A model generated the notes under the pieces. It made no database searches and was not told the DNA's origin. It worked only from the letters and a program-made list of their open reading frames with translations. Below, in pieces: positions 35,647 through 44,411 of a stretch of DNA of 64,000 nucleotides. The first letter of the stretch is position 1, and each line of letters starts with the position of its first letter. The position numbers were made by a program, and so were the translations under genes. Source of the DNA: Alteraurantiacibacter buctensis. GTDB taxonomy: Bacteria > Pseudomonadota > Alphaproteobacteria > Sphingomonadales > Sphingomonadaceae. The stretch covers positions 558,657 through 622,656 of the forward strand of contig NZ_WTYV01000002.1 in the NCBI RefSeq assembly GCF_009827655.1, given 5' to 3'.

Positions 35647-35917
35647 GGCGGGCACATAGGGGATCGAGGGCAATTTGGCCAGTGGGAGCGTCTGCCCGAT
35701 CAGCTTCGCGCGCACGCCACGCCGGAACGGGCGACACGTTCCTGCGGTTCATCGCAACAAACCAGCATCTGGTCGATAACAATGTTGCGCAAATACCACG
35801 CTTTTTCCGTTGTGTGAGGTTCAGGAAACTGCCCGCCTTTCTGCCCATTCCCCCTTTCCCGGCAGCGGCCAGATACCAAGCAGGTACGCCCCGGGGAGTT
35901 AGTGAATGGAGATTACA

Positions 35918-36580
35918 ATGACCAAGGGTATCGCACTCATCCTCGCCACCGTCTCGGCGGCGGCCATGGCCACCCCGGCCTTTGCCCAGTCGGATTCGAA
36001 CTTCGACGGCCTGCGCGTGGAAGCCCTGGCCGGCTACGACATCATGCGCCCCGGCAGCACCACCGACATCGACAACAACGACGATGTGGACCAGACCATC
36101 GACGATATCGCCTATGGTGCCGGCATCGGCTTCGATGCCGACCTGGGCAGCGTGGTTGTGGGTGCCGAGGCGCAGTACATCCGCTCCGAAGCCAGCACCG
36201 AATATGACACCACCGGTTTCACCGGCTTCGGCGTCTCGAATGTTGACGTGGGCCGTGACCTCTATTTCGGGGCCCGCGTGGGCGTGCCGATGGGCGAGCA
36301 GACCCTGATCTACGGCAAGGGCGGCTATACCAACACCCGCCTGAACGTGATCAGCACCGACAACACCACCGACACCGGCACCAACGTCGACCTCGACGGC
36401 TGGCGCGTGGGCGCCGGTGTGGAGCAGGCCATCAGCCCCGGCCTGTTTGCCAAGGTGGAATACGGCTACTCGAACTACGAGGAAGGCGAATTCGAAGCCC
36501 CCAGCGGCCTGGAAAGCGACCGGTTCGGCGTGGACCTCGACCGTCACCAGGTGATGGTGGGCGTGGGCGCGCGCTTCTAA
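35918..36580 (+). CDS. Outer-membrane beta-barrel protein (porin-family, OmpX/Omp25-like)
   Basis: 220 residues from the ATG at 35918; GGAG stands 7 bases before it, while the in-frame ATG at 35906 lies within that ribosome site. Signal peptide MTKGIALILATVSAAAMATP ending AFAQ. The mature part shows eight alternating beta strands (for example FDGLRVEALAGYDI, YGAGIGFDADLG, DLYFGARVGVPMG) and the C-terminal strand ends in Phe (VMVGVGARF), the outer-membrane insertion signal. Loops are rich in Asp/Asn/Thr. Probably a structural or adhesion-type porin. A strong hairpin follows the gene. Confidence 0.9.
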   Translation: MTKGIALILATVSAAAMATPAFAQSDSNFDGLRVEALAGYDIMRPGSTTDIDNNDDVDQTIDDIAYGAGIGFDADLGSVVVGAEAQYIRSEASTEYDTTGFTGFGVSNVDVGRDLYFGARVGVPMGEQTLIYGKGGYTNTRLNVISTDNTTDTGTNVDLDGWRVGAGVEQAISPGLFAKVEYGYSNYEEGEFEAPSGLESDRFGVDLDRHQVMVGVGARF

Positions 36581-36601
36581 GCGGCGCGATTTCGCAGCGG
36601 G

Positions 36602-36635
36602 ACGGGCCGGCGGGAGCAATCCTGCCGGCCCGTTT
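36602..36635 (+). terminator. Terminator after the outer-membrane protein gene
   Basis: ACGGGCCGGC (36602-36611) pairs perfectly with GCCGGCCCGT (36624-36633) around a 12-base loop, followed by a short TT(C). It begins 22 bases after the stop codon. The stem is strong; the T-run is weak. Confidence 0.7.
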
Positions 36636-36654
36636 CGCTATCCGGACCGCGCCC

Positions 36655-37140
36655 CTATCCCGTGCTGCGGCACCCGATATCCGCCGCATCGACGGCGGTG
36701 GCCACCCCGGCCAGCGGGTAACTGTCGGTGAATACCCGCCCGTCGCGGTCCCGGGCGCGTACCTGCATCACGCTGGCCCCGCGCATGGCGGCGATGATCG
36801 CCGCATCCCCCGCCGCATCGGTGGCCCAGGCGTTGCGCGCCGAAGCGGTCAGCGTAAAGCGTTCCCTGCCGATCGCCACGCTTACCGCCGATCCCGGGGC
36901 AATTGCCCGCGAGAGGCGGAAATGCACCTGCCCGCGCACCCGCCGGGCGGGCCAGGTGGCCACGCTGGCCGATCCTTCCGATGCCCGTTCCTGCGCCGCC
37001 GCGATGGCATAGCAGCGCGGCACCTGCGGATCGCGGAACGCGGCCCAGCGCTCGAACACGCCCAGGCTGTCGCGCGCCATTGCCGGCACGGCGATCAGCG
37101 CCAGCGAACACAGCAGAAGGAGAGCAGGGCGGCGCATCAT
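36655..37140 (-). CDS. Exported protein of unknown function (IalB-like pattern possible)
   Basis: 161 residues with a signal peptide (MMRRPALLLLCSLALIAVPA, ending AMA). The mature start SLGVFERWAAFRDPQVPRCYAIA resembles a group of sphingomonad periplasmic proteins and, loosely, the invasion-associated locus B fold (short Trp/Cys-bearing N-terminal strand, beta-rich body, second Cys near the end at DIGCRSTG, so a disulfide is likely). Function not known; the IalB comparison is a guess from the two-Cys beta pattern. It is convergent with the outer-membrane protein gene. Confidence 0.65.
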   Translation of the reverse strand: MMRRPALLLLCSLALIAVPAMARDSLGVFERWAAFRDPQVPRCYAIAAAQERASEGSASVATWPARRVRGQVHFRLSRAIAPGSAVSVAIGRERFTLTASARNAWATDAAGDAAIIAAMRGASVMQVRARDRDGRVFTDSYPLAGVATAVDAADIGCRSTG

Positions 37141-37255
37141 GGCCCCTGCATAGCGCCGGAAGTGGGCAGGACAAGGATCGGCAGCACCGTGTGCGGACCT
37201 GTCCCCACGGGTGAGGGGGATGACGCCGGCGCCAGGCCAGTGCAGGAGTCAGGCC

Positions 37256-37675
37256 ATGGTGCGCCGTGCCCTGCCTGCCGAGTGGCGTGAACTGGCCACT
37301 GTGCTGGCAACGGCGATCGATCGCCTGGCTGCGGACGATCCGCCCGTGGAAGCTGGCGCTGCCCTGCTGCTGGCGGTGGACCCTGAGCTGGATTGCATCC
37401 GCGTGCGGCCAAAGGGCTCGGCGGCCGCCGGCGTATGCGTGGCCCTCGGGCCCTTGCCCAGGGCAACTGACAGGCCCAGAGATGACGGGGCGCTGGTGCC
37501 GTGCGGATCGATCGACCGCGCGGCGAGCAAGGTGGCGGCGGACATGCTCGGCTGGCACAAGGATCCGCAGACGTGCGAGGTGGTCGAGACGCAGCGTTTC
37601 TGGCTCTACCTGCAGTGGCCCGGTGAATCTCCGGCGGCGATTTACGAATGGGCCTATGGCCTGTGGGATGAATAG
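37256..37675 (+). CDS. Small cytoplasmic protein of unknown function
   Basis: 139 residues from the ATG at 37256, chosen for its AGGAG eight bases upstream. It reads as a compact alpha/beta protein: helix EWRELATVLATAIDRLA, strand LLLAVDPELDCIRVRP, helix IDRAASKVAADMLGW and an aromatic C-terminus RFWLYLQWPGE...YEWAYGLWDE. No signal, membrane segment or known motif. It is alone on its strand between two divergent/convergent neighbours. Not recognised. Confidence 0.6.
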   Translation: MVRRALPAEWRELATVLATAIDRLAADDPPVEAGAALLLAVDPELDCIRVRPKGSAAAGVCVALGPLPRATDRPRDDGALVPCGSIDRAASKVAADMLGWHKDPQTCEVVETQRFWLYLQWPGESPAAIYEWAYGLWDE

Positions 37676-37691
37676 GGGCGGGATTTTCGCG

Positions 37692-37718
37692 CTGTCCTAC
37701 AGGGGCGGGATCGTGCCA
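37692..37718 (+). repeat. Copy 2 of the dispersed 27-base motif beginning CTGTCCTACAGG
   Basis: Matches 22 of 27 bases with 14385-14411 and starts 17 bases after the preceding stop codon. Its position right after a gene and the short palindrome CTGTCCTACAG at its head suggest a dispersed intergenic element or part of a longer mRNA-tail structure. Confidence 0.5.
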
Positions 37719-37823
37719 GCCTGCACCGGCTCCTTGAACCCGTCGATTCGCCCCTTTTGGCCTGCCAGGCCGAACCGCTTAAGGGACTTGCACAAGCGGT
37801 GCCTGCCGCATGTACTTCATCAA

Positions 37824-38036
37824 CTAAACTCCCGCGTCGTCAACCAGATCCAGCCAGGCCACCACGTCGTTGTCGGTGGCAATGAACAGGCCGGCCTGCA
37901 CCTCCTCAGGCTGCTGCCCGGCCAACCGCATGGCTTCGGACAGCGGCCCGTAGAACACCGTTTCCGCCGCGCCGCCTTCGGCCTCATGGTCCAGGAAATA
38001 GAGCCGCACCGACGCCTCGCCGAATGTGCTGCGCAT
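37824..38036 (-). CDS. Small protein of unknown function in the slt-greB-DUF4169 cluster
   Basis: 70 residues from the ATG at 38036, which shares a base with the DUF4169 stop (TGATG), so translation is coupled. The sequence (VRLYFLDHEAEGGAAETVFY, LSEAMRLAGQQPEEVQ, GLFIATDNDVVAWLDL) looks like a single compact beta-alpha-beta unit and is acidic. No motif known to me. It is the last gene of a four-gene coupled cluster. Confidence 0.65.
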   Translation of the reverse strand: MRSTFGEASVRLYFLDHEAEGGAAETVFYGPLSEAMRLAGQQPEEVQAGLFIATDNDVVAWLDLVDDAGV

Positions 38037-38215
38037 CAGTCCGGCTCCCGCTTGTGACCGTCGATCTGGCGGCCGGTGCGCTCCGCTTCTGCCTTGCGGG
38101 CGGCCTTCGCGGCCTTGCTTTCGCCGAAAGCCGCGCGATTGGCCGCGGCCTGGCTGGCCTTCTCGGCTCGGGCCTTTGCCTTGCGCGCCAGCCGCAGGTT
38201 GACCACCTCGGCCAT
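38036..38215 (-). CDS. DUF4169 family small protein
   Basis: 59 residues: MAEVVNLRLARKAKARAEK at the start, then alternating Ala/Lys/Arg (ANRAAFGESKAAKAARKAEA) and RTGRQIDGHKREPD at the end. This is the DUF4169 pattern, a very basic Ala/Lys-rich single helix found in alphaproteobacteria; it could bind nucleic acid, but no role is known. Start and stop each share a base with the neighbouring genes (TGATG at both ends), so it is co-translated with greB upstream and the 70-residue protein downstream. Confidence 0.85.
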   Translation of the reverse strand: MAEVVNLRLARKAKARAEKASQAAANRAAFGESKAAKAARKAEAERTGRQIDGHKREPD

Positions 38216-38727
38216 CAGGCGCCGGTCCTTTCAGGCGCCTTCTCGGGATAGGTGATGGCCAGCAATTCCCATTCCCGCTCGCCGCCGGGCAGGCGAACGG
38301 TGCGCAGGTCGCCGACGGCAGCGCCGCGCAGGGCCCGGGCGATGGGCGCGCTCCAGCCGATGAGGCCGCGGGACGGGTCCTGCTCGTCATCGCCCACCAG
38401 GGTTACGGTGGTTTCGCGGTCATCCTCGTCCACCATCAGGATCGTGGCGCCGAACCAGGCGCGGGTGCGGTCGGGCTGGTCGGCCGGTTCGATCACCTTG
38501 GCAGCCTTCATCCGGCGGGCCAGGTGCGCCAGTTCCCGGTCGATCTCCCGCATCCGCTTGCGGCCGTAGAGATAGTCGCCGTTCTCGCTGCGGTCGCCGT
38601 TGCCGGCCGCCCAGCTCACGATCTCGACGATCGCCGGCCTTTCGGTGCCCAGCAGGTGGTCATAGCGGGCCCGCAGCGCCGCCAGCCCAGCCGGGGTGAT
38701 CGGATTGCTCGGCGGCTTGCCGGACAT
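38215..38727 (-). CDS. greB: Transcription elongation factor GreB
   Basis: 170 residues from the ATG at 38727, one base after the lytic transglycosylase stop. The N-terminal coiled coil shows the GreA/B tip signature GNGDRSENGDYLYGRKRMREIDRE, where the acidic tip enters the RNA polymerase channel and stimulates cleavage of backtracked RNA. The DYLYGRK wording and C-terminal FKBP-like domain (GLIGWSAPIARALRGAAVGD, then VRLPGGEREWELL) point to GreB rather than GreA. Part of a tightly coupled four-gene cluster. Confidence 0.92.
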   Translation of the reverse strand: MSGKPPSNPITPAGLAALRARYDHLLGTERPAIVEIVSWAAGNGDRSENGDYLYGRKRMREIDRELAHLARRMKAAKVIEPADQPDRTRAWFGATILMVDEDDRETTVTLVGDDEQDPSRGLIGWSAPIARALRGAAVGDLRTVRLPGGEREWELLAITYPEKAPERTGA

Positions 38728-38728
38728 G

Positions 38729-40663
38729 TCAGCGCAGGAAGTGGCGCAGGTGGCGGCTCTGCCCGGCTTCGTCCGGATAGAGGTGCTCGTAGACCACCGC
38801 GTTTTCCAGCACGCGTTGGACATAGTTCTTGGTTTCCGAGAAGCTGATCTTCTCGATCCAGTCCACCCAGCTGATCGCCCCGGTGCGGGGATCGCCATTC
38901 TCGCGCAGCCAGCGGTTCACGTTGCCCGGCCCGGCGTTGTAGGCCGCCACGGCCAGCGGGAACGAGCCGTTGTAGGTCCGCAACAGCCGCTCGATGTGAT
39001 TGGAGCCAAGCTGCATCGAATAGGCCGGGTCATCGATCAGCCGGCTGGGGGAATAGGACATGTTGGCCCGCCGGGATTCTTCCTGCGCGGTGGCCGGCAT
39101 GAACTGCATCAGCCCGCGTGCCCCGGCGTGGCTGACGGCGTTCTGGGCAAACTGGCTTTCCTGCCGGGCCAGGGCATGGATCATCGTCCAGTTCGTCCCC
39201 GGCGGCGTGGAGAGGCGCGGATAGCCGATGCGGGTGAAGCCGTCGAACCCGTCCGAACCCGCGGCATCGGCCAGGTTCACCGCCAGGTCGCGTCGGCCGA
39301 TCTGGCGGGCGAGCTCTGCTACCAGCAGGTGGTCTTCCACCGTCTGCGCCTGGGCGGCGATCTCGCGGTAGAAGCGGATGCCCACGGCCCAGGGGGCATC
39401 GCGGGCCACTTCCGAGACCGCCTGGGTCAGCGGCTGGTTGAGGAAGGCGGCGCGCGCCTCCGTCGAGGGTTCGACCTGCGGGGTGGCGGCAAAGGCCGGC
39501 AGTTCGCGACCCAGGGCATCGAGCGCCATCTGCCCGTAGAACCGGTCAGGATAGGCGGCGGCCATCTCGTAATAGCGGTTGGCTTCCGCCGTATTGCCGG
39601 CGCGCTGCGAGGCAAGACCCGCCCAGTAGAAGCCCTTGGAGCGGGTCTGCGGGGTGCGCGCCGCAGCGCCATACTGGTAGAACAGCGGCGCGGCGGCAGC
39701 GCCGTCGCCAAGGTCCCACAGCGCGCGGGTGCCGCCCAGCCACATCAGCGAGGTGTAGTCATCCCGCAGCTTGAACTCGCGCTGCGAGATGTCCTCGCCC
39801 GGCGCAAAGGCGTCGAGAGCAGCGGCGGCGATGCGCTGGGCACCGCGGGCATCCGCTAGGCGCGCGGTGGTGAGCAGTTCGGCCACCCAGGCGGTGGCAT
39901 CGCGCGGGCGTTCGGCAAGGGGCGGGCGCTGGCCCAGCAGTGCGACCGCCTCACCCGCGCGGCCTTCCTGCCGCAGTTCGCGCGAGCGGTTGTAGAGGTA
40001 GCCCGGATCTGTCCGCGCTGCCGGGTCGCTGCTCGCTCCGTCGCCGCCCTGCAGGATGGCGAGGCGCGTAGTGAACAGGCCACGGCGGGCAAGGGAAGTG
40101 CGCCCCATCTGGCGGGCGGCGGCCTCGGCCTCGCGCTGCCAGAGGAGGGCATCCATCCGTGCGTCGTGGTCATCCGGGGTCAGTTTGTCGGCGAACATGG
40201 TGGCGATCGAGGCTTCGGATACCTCGCTCATGTCGCCCCCGCGCCAGGCTGCCAGTGCGGTGCTTTCAGCGCGAGCAGGATCGGTGGCCACCAATGCCAT
40301 CGCATAGTGCGCACGGGCGAAGTTGGTAACCGGTGGGAAGCGGTCGAAGAAGGCCAGCAAGGTTTCGTTGGGCACGAATTCGCGGCGCAGGCGCTCCTCC
40401 GCCCGAGAACGCAGCGCGGCCTCGTCCGGAAAGCCGGGGTTGCTGACCAGGAAGGTGGCATAGCTGGCAAATGGCTGCTGGCCGCTGCGATCTTCGTACA
40501 GGCGCTGCCAGGTGGCAATTTCGCGTGCCATCGGCCCCGGGCCCTGCGCCACCAGTTGTGCCCGCGCGGTTTCCCACTCGCCAGCCTCCTGCGCATAGGC
40601 GGGGGCGACAAGAGTGGAGCCAAACAGCACGGCAAGGGCAATCGAACGAACCATGCTGGACAT
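38729..40663 (-). CDS. Soluble-type lytic murein transglycosylase, exported
   Basis: 644 residues from the ATG at 40663 (AAGGAGAG upstream); a longer in-frame extension overlaps dapA and is rejected. Signal peptide MSSMVRSIALAVLFGSTLVA ending AYA. The N-terminal ~450 residues are alpha-helical superhelix (Slt-like doughnut); the C-terminal catalytic domain has ALARQESQFAQNAVSHAGA with the catalytic Glu, GLMQFMPATAQEESRR, and AVAAYNAGPGNVNRWL. It cleaves glycan strands to 1,6-anhydro muropeptides in the periplasm. It heads the coupled cluster with greB and DUF4169. Confidence 0.93.
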   Translation of the reverse strand: MSSMVRSIALAVLFGSTLVAPAYAQEAGEWETARAQLVAQGPGPMAREIATWQRLYEDRSGQQPFASYATFLVSNPGFPDEAALRSRAEERLRREFVPNETLLAFFDRFPPVTNFARAHYAMALVATDPARAESTALAAWRGGDMSEVSEASIATMFADKLTPDDHDARMDALLWQREAEAAARQMGRTSLARRGLFTTRLAILQGGDGASSDPAARTDPGYLYNRSRELRQEGRAGEAVALLGQRPPLAERPRDATAWVAELLTTARLADARGAQRIAAAALDAFAPGEDISQREFKLRDDYTSLMWLGGTRALWDLGDGAAAAPLFYQYGAAARTPQTRSKGFYWAGLASQRAGNTAEANRYYEMAAAYPDRFYGQMALDALGRELPAFAATPQVEPSTEARAAFLNQPLTQAVSEVARDAPWAVGIRFYREIAAQAQTVEDHLLVAELARQIGRRDLAVNLADAAGSDGFDGFTRIGYPRLSTPPGTNWTMIHALARQESQFAQNAVSHAGARGLMQFMPATAQEESRRANMSYSPSRLIDDPAYSMQLGSNHIERLLRTYNGSFPLAVAAYNAGPGNVNRWLRENGDPRTGAISWVDWIEKISFSETKNYVQRVLENAVVYEHLYPDEAGQSRHLRHFLR

Positions 40664-40753
40664 TGTGGCGGGGCTCTCCTTATCAGGCGCTGAACGGTGG
40701 CGGGATGGCGCCATGAGTCCCTGATTTGGCGGGACAGTGCAAGGGGTGACACA

Positions 40754-41635
40754 ATGTTTTCTGGCTCGATTCCCGCTCTGGCGACTCCTTTTCGCGATGG
40801 GGCGTTCGACGAGGCTGCCTTCCGGCGCTTTGTCGACTGGCAGATCGACAACGGCTCGTCGGGCCTCGTCCCCTGCGGCACAACGGGCGAAAGCGCCACG
40901 CTGGATAACGACGAGCACCACCGCATCATCCGGGCCTGCGCCGAGCAGGCGGCGGGCCGCGTTCCGGTGATCGCGGGTGCCGGCAGCAACGATACGCAGA
41001 CCGCGCTGTGGCACATCAAGGAGGCGCAAGTGGCCGGGGCCGATGCCGTGCTGCTGGTGGCCCCCTACTACAACCGCCCCAGCCAGGCGGGGCTGCTGGC
41101 GCACTACAGCTATCTGGCCGAGCGCAGCGAACTGCCGATCATGCTCTACAACGTGCCCGGCCGCACGGTGACAGATATCCTGCCGGAGACGGTGATTGAG
41201 CTGCACCGCCGCTTTCCGGGCAAGATCGTGTCCATCAAGGACGCCAGCGGCGACCTGAGCCGCGTTGTCACCCACCGCATGGGTGCGGGGCCGGACTTCA
41301 ACCAGATCAGCGGTGACGATCCGCTGGCGCTGGCCGGCTACATCCTGGGCCAGCGTGGCTGCATCTCCGTTACCGCCAACGTGGCCCCCAAGCTGTGCGC
41401 CGAGTTCCACGCAGCCGCGCTGGCGGGCGCCTGGGACACGGCCCGCGCGCTGAACGAGAAGCTCTACCCCCTGCACCGCTCCATGTTCGCCGATGCCAGT
41501 CCGGCGCCGGCCAAGTACGCCTTGAGCCGCCTGCACGACTGGTTCGGCCCCGACGTGCGCCTGCCGCTGGTCAACTGTTCCGAAGCAGCCAAGGCCGCCG
41601 TGGACGCCGCGCTGGAGGGGCTGGGGCTGGTCTGA
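40754..41635 (+). CDS. dapA: 4-hydroxy-tetrahydrodipicolinate synthase
   Basis: 293 residues from the ATG at 40754, preceded by AAGGGGTGA. DapA condenses pyruvate and aspartate semialdehyde in lysine/diaminopimelate synthesis. Motifs: PCGTTGESATLDNDEH, APYYNRPSQAGLLAHY, MLYNVPGRT with the proton-relay Tyr, and VSIKDASGDL with the Schiff-base Lys. Diverges from the lytic transglycosylase gene over a 90-base gap, so a peptidoglycan-precursor gene and a peptidoglycan-cleaving gene share the control region. Convergent with the S9 peptidase gene. Confidence 0.96.
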   Translation: MFSGSIPALATPFRDGAFDEAAFRRFVDWQIDNGSSGLVPCGTTGESATLDNDEHHRIIRACAEQAAGRVPVIAGAGSNDTQTALWHIKEAQVAGADAVLLVAPYYNRPSQAGLLAHYSYLAERSELPIMLYNVPGRTVTDILPETVIELHRRFPGKIVSIKDASGDLSRVVTHRMGAGPDFNQISGDDPLALAGYILGQRGCISVTANVAPKLCAEFHAAALAGAWDTARALNEKLYPLHRSMFADASPAPAKYALSRLHDWFGPDVRLPLVNCSEAAKAAVDAALEGLGLV

Positions 41636-41652
41636 GCTAGCCGGCTTGCGGT

Positions 41653-43632
41653 TCAATCCGGCGGATTGTGCTGCAGTACGAAGTCCATCGTGGCCTGCAG
41701 CATCTGTTGGCGGGTCTCCGAGCGCGAGAGCCAGTGATCCTCGCCCTCCAGCTCCACCAGTTGCACGCTCTTGCCGGCATCGCGCAGGGCATCCGCCATG
41801 GCGGTGGAGTGGCTGTAGGGTACCACGGTGTCGTCCCGCCCGTGGACCAGCAGCACCGGCGCATCGGCGCGTGAGGCCAGGCGGCGCGGGCTCACTGCCG
41901 CCCAGGTCTCACGTGGGCCCAACTGGTCAAGCAGCGATGCGCGCACGGTGCGCATGCGGCCCGTCTCGCGGTATTCCGCCGCGTACATGGCCGCGATGTC
42001 GCTGACCCCGGCCACTGCGGCAGCGCAGCGATAGAGGCCCTGCTGGACGGTGACGCCGGCCAGCGCTGCATAGCCGCCATAGCTGGCCCCGACGATGCAG
42101 GCGCGCGCCGGGTCCACCGTGCCCTGCGCGGCGAGGTGGGCCAGTCCATCGCTGATGTCGGTCTGCATCAAGCGCCCCCACTGGCCGAAACCGGCACGGA
42201 TGAAGGCATCGCCGCGCCCGCTGGAACCGCGGAAGTTGGGCTGGAACACGGCATAACCGCGCGCGGCAAAAGCCTGGGCCCACCAGTCGAAGCCCGGTTC
42301 GTCATGGCCGATTGGCCCGCCGTGCGGCATCATGATCACCGGCAGGTTGCGCGGCTCGCGGCCCGGCGGCAGGGTCAGCACCCCGTCGAGTTCCAGGCCG
42401 TCTGCGGCGGCGTAGTTGACGACCGATACCGGGCCGACGCTGGCCGGGGCGATGCGCGGTCGGTCATAGCCGATCTCGCGTGCCGACCGCCCGGCCAGGT
42501 CCATGAAGATCCAGGTCCCGCTGTCGGACGAGCCGCTGGTATGCATCAGCACCCGGTTGAAATCGCTGGCCCAGCCGGCCAGTTCGCCGTTGCGCTCGGT
42601 CAGCGAGCGCACGGCCAGTCTTGCGCGGCCCTGGATTTCGCGATCGTACAGCACGGGGCGGCTGTCCTCCTCGCTATCCGGAATATAGCCCAGCAACCGG
42701 CCGTTGAGCGGGTTCCACAGCAGGCGGTCAACGTCCACGTCGGGCAGGAAGGGCATGCTGGCGCCACCGGCCAGCGGCACCTCGAACCATTCGGGCGATT
42801 CGGTGGCGGGATCGATGGCGAAGTAGATGACACTCTGGCCGTCTGCACCAAGACCCATCACGCCGGCGCGGCCGCTGGGGTTGCTGCCGCTGGCGATCAC
42901 GCGGCCCGCCACGTTCTCGATCGTCCAGGCACCGGTTTCGGTATGCACGTCGAAGGCAGCCACCACCTGGCCCGCCTCATCGAGCAGCCAGTCCAGCTCG
43001 TGGTTCTCGCGCGCGGATTCGGCCACCCGGCGAATTTCCATCGTGGCGAGATCGACCTCGTATAGGGCAGGGCGGCCGTGGTCGAAGCGATAAGCGCCGA
43101 AGGATGTGCGGCCGAATTCCACGGCCCCGAAATAGCCGCGCCAGCCGGCCGGCGTCTCGCGCACGCCGTGCATGCCGAAGATGCCGTTGACGATGCCGCG
43201 ATCGTCGGCAAACACGCGGTGGGCCGGCTGCGTGGGGTCCACGGGAATGACCACGGCTTGCCAGAGTTCGAACTGGTCGACCGTGAAGTCGATCAGGTCC
43301 ACGGTCGTGCTGTAGGCGAAAAGGATCGCGCGATCGCCGACGAATGACAGGCGGCGGAACTTCTCGGTGGTCAGCTCGATCCGGTTGACGAGGGCAAAGT
43401 CCCGGTCAAACACCATGATCTGGCGCTGGCCGTCCATCGTCAGCAGGACCGCCAGCGAATTGCCGGACGGCGATATGGCCATCGCCTCGACCCCCGGCAG
43501 CTCTCCGTAGGCTGACAGAGGCGGCATGGCCGGCGTTTGGGCCGAAGCCTGCGCCTGGACCTCTCCCGGCATGACAGGCACACAAACGGCCAGCACGGCA
43601 GCAACGGCAACCTGCCGGATCGACTTGAGCAT
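41653..43632 (-). CDS. S9 family (prolyl oligopeptidase-like) exported peptidase
   Basis: 659 residues with a signal peptide (about 1-28, ending VQA). The first ~400 residues form a beta-propeller; the C-terminal alpha/beta hydrolase domain has VIMMPHGGPIGHD, the nucleophile GASYGGYAALAG, the Asp in HGRDDTVVPY, and the His in EGEDHWLS, giving the Ser-Asp-His triad. It should degrade short, proline-containing or acylated peptides in the periplasm or outside. Typical length for S9C-type acylaminoacyl peptidases of this order. No operon partner. Confidence 0.93.
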   Translation of the reverse strand: MLKSIRQVAVAAVLAVCVPVMPGEVQAQASAQTPAMPPLSAYGELPGVEAMAISPSGNSLAVLLTMDGQRQIMVFDRDFALVNRIELTTEKFRRLSFVGDRAILFAYSTTVDLIDFTVDQFELWQAVVIPVDPTQPAHRVFADDRGIVNGIFGMHGVRETPAGWRGYFGAVEFGRTSFGAYRFDHGRPALYEVDLATMEIRRVAESARENHELDWLLDEAGQVVAAFDVHTETGAWTIENVAGRVIASGSNPSGRAGVMGLGADGQSVIYFAIDPATESPEWFEVPLAGGASMPFLPDVDVDRLLWNPLNGRLLGYIPDSEEDSRPVLYDREIQGRARLAVRSLTERNGELAGWASDFNRVLMHTSGSSDSGTWIFMDLAGRSAREIGYDRPRIAPASVGPVSVVNYAAADGLELDGVLTLPPGREPRNLPVIMMPHGGPIGHDEPGFDWWAQAFAARGYAVFQPNFRGSSGRGDAFIRAGFGQWGRLMQTDISDGLAHLAAQGTVDPARACIVGASYGGYAALAGVTVQQGLYRCAAAVAGVSDIAAMYAAEYRETGRMRTVRASLLDQLGPRETWAAVSPRRLASRADAPVLLVHGRDDTVVPYSHSTAMADALRDAGKSVQLVELEGEDHWLSRSETRQQMLQATMDFVLQHNPPD

Positions 43633-43815
43633 TGCGGCTTCGCCCCCTGTTCGTCACACGCCCCGCCAGCACTGTTGCCCAGCCTTGGGAACGATGCAAG
43701 CGGCTGAATTGCGTATGGAATAGGCAGGCGTGTCAGCCGGCATTGCGCCGCATGTTCCCGCAGTTCATCGCGGCCCTTTCGCTTGTGGCCGCAAGTGCCT
43801 ACATGGCGCTCCATC

Positions 43816-44298
43816 ATGGCCCGACCCAAACCCGCCACTTTCGACAAGCAGAAGATCGTCGCCGAAAACCGCAAGGCGCGGTTCGACTATGCCGTGGAGG
43901 AGAAGTTCGAGGCCGGGCTGGCGCTCAGCGGCACCGAGGTAAAGAGCCTGCGCTTCGGCGAGGGCAGCATTGCCGAAAGCTATGCCGAGGTGCGCGACGG
44001 GCAAGTGTGGCTGGTCAACGCCAACATTCCCGAATTCAGCCACGGCAACCGCTTCAACCATGAGCCGAAGCGCCCCAGGAAGCTGCTGCTGCACGCGCGC
44101 GAGATCGACAAGTTCGTCGGTGCGGTGGAGCGCAAGGGGATGACTCTGATCCCGCTGACGATCTATTTCAATGCGAAGGGGCGGGCAAAAGTGGAACTGG
44201 CGCTGGCCAAGGGCCGGCAGAGCCACGACAAGCGCCAGCACCTGAAGGAACAGGACTGGAAGCGCGATAAGGCACGCATCATGCGCGACAAGGGCTGA
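43816..44298 (+). CDS. smpB: SsrA-binding protein
   Basis: 160 residues from the ATG at 43816, the start of the conserved MARPK...[17 protein letters not shown]. SmpB carries tmRNA to stalled ribosomes for trans-translation. The OB-fold motifs [33 protein letters not shown] and the basic C-terminal tail [20 protein letters not shown], which enters the mRNA channel, are all present. The tmRNA gene is not in this window. It is followed by a DUF2062 gene and cckA on the same strand. Confidence 0.95.
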   Translation: MARPKPATFDKQKIVAENRKARFDYAVEEKFEAGLALSGTEVKSLRFGEGSIAESYAEVRDGQVWLVNANIPEFSHGNRFNHEPKRPRKLLLHAREIDKFVGAVERKGMTLIPLTIYFNAKGRAKVELALAKGRQSHDKRQHLKEQDWKRDKARIMRDKG

Positions 44299-44411
44299 AC
44301 CGAAGCAATCCTGCAACAGGTCTTTCCAAGCTGTCGCCGTTAAGCCGCTGTTCGTCGAATCGAACCTATCTGTCACTTCAACGCAATGCGGAAAGGTGTA
44401 TTGACGCGGCC

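Noticed and set aside
38729-41656. A 975-residue version of the lytic transglycosylase
   Set aside because: The extra 331 N-terminal residues are antisense to dapA and lack protein character; the signal peptide at 40663 with AAGGAGAG fixes the start.
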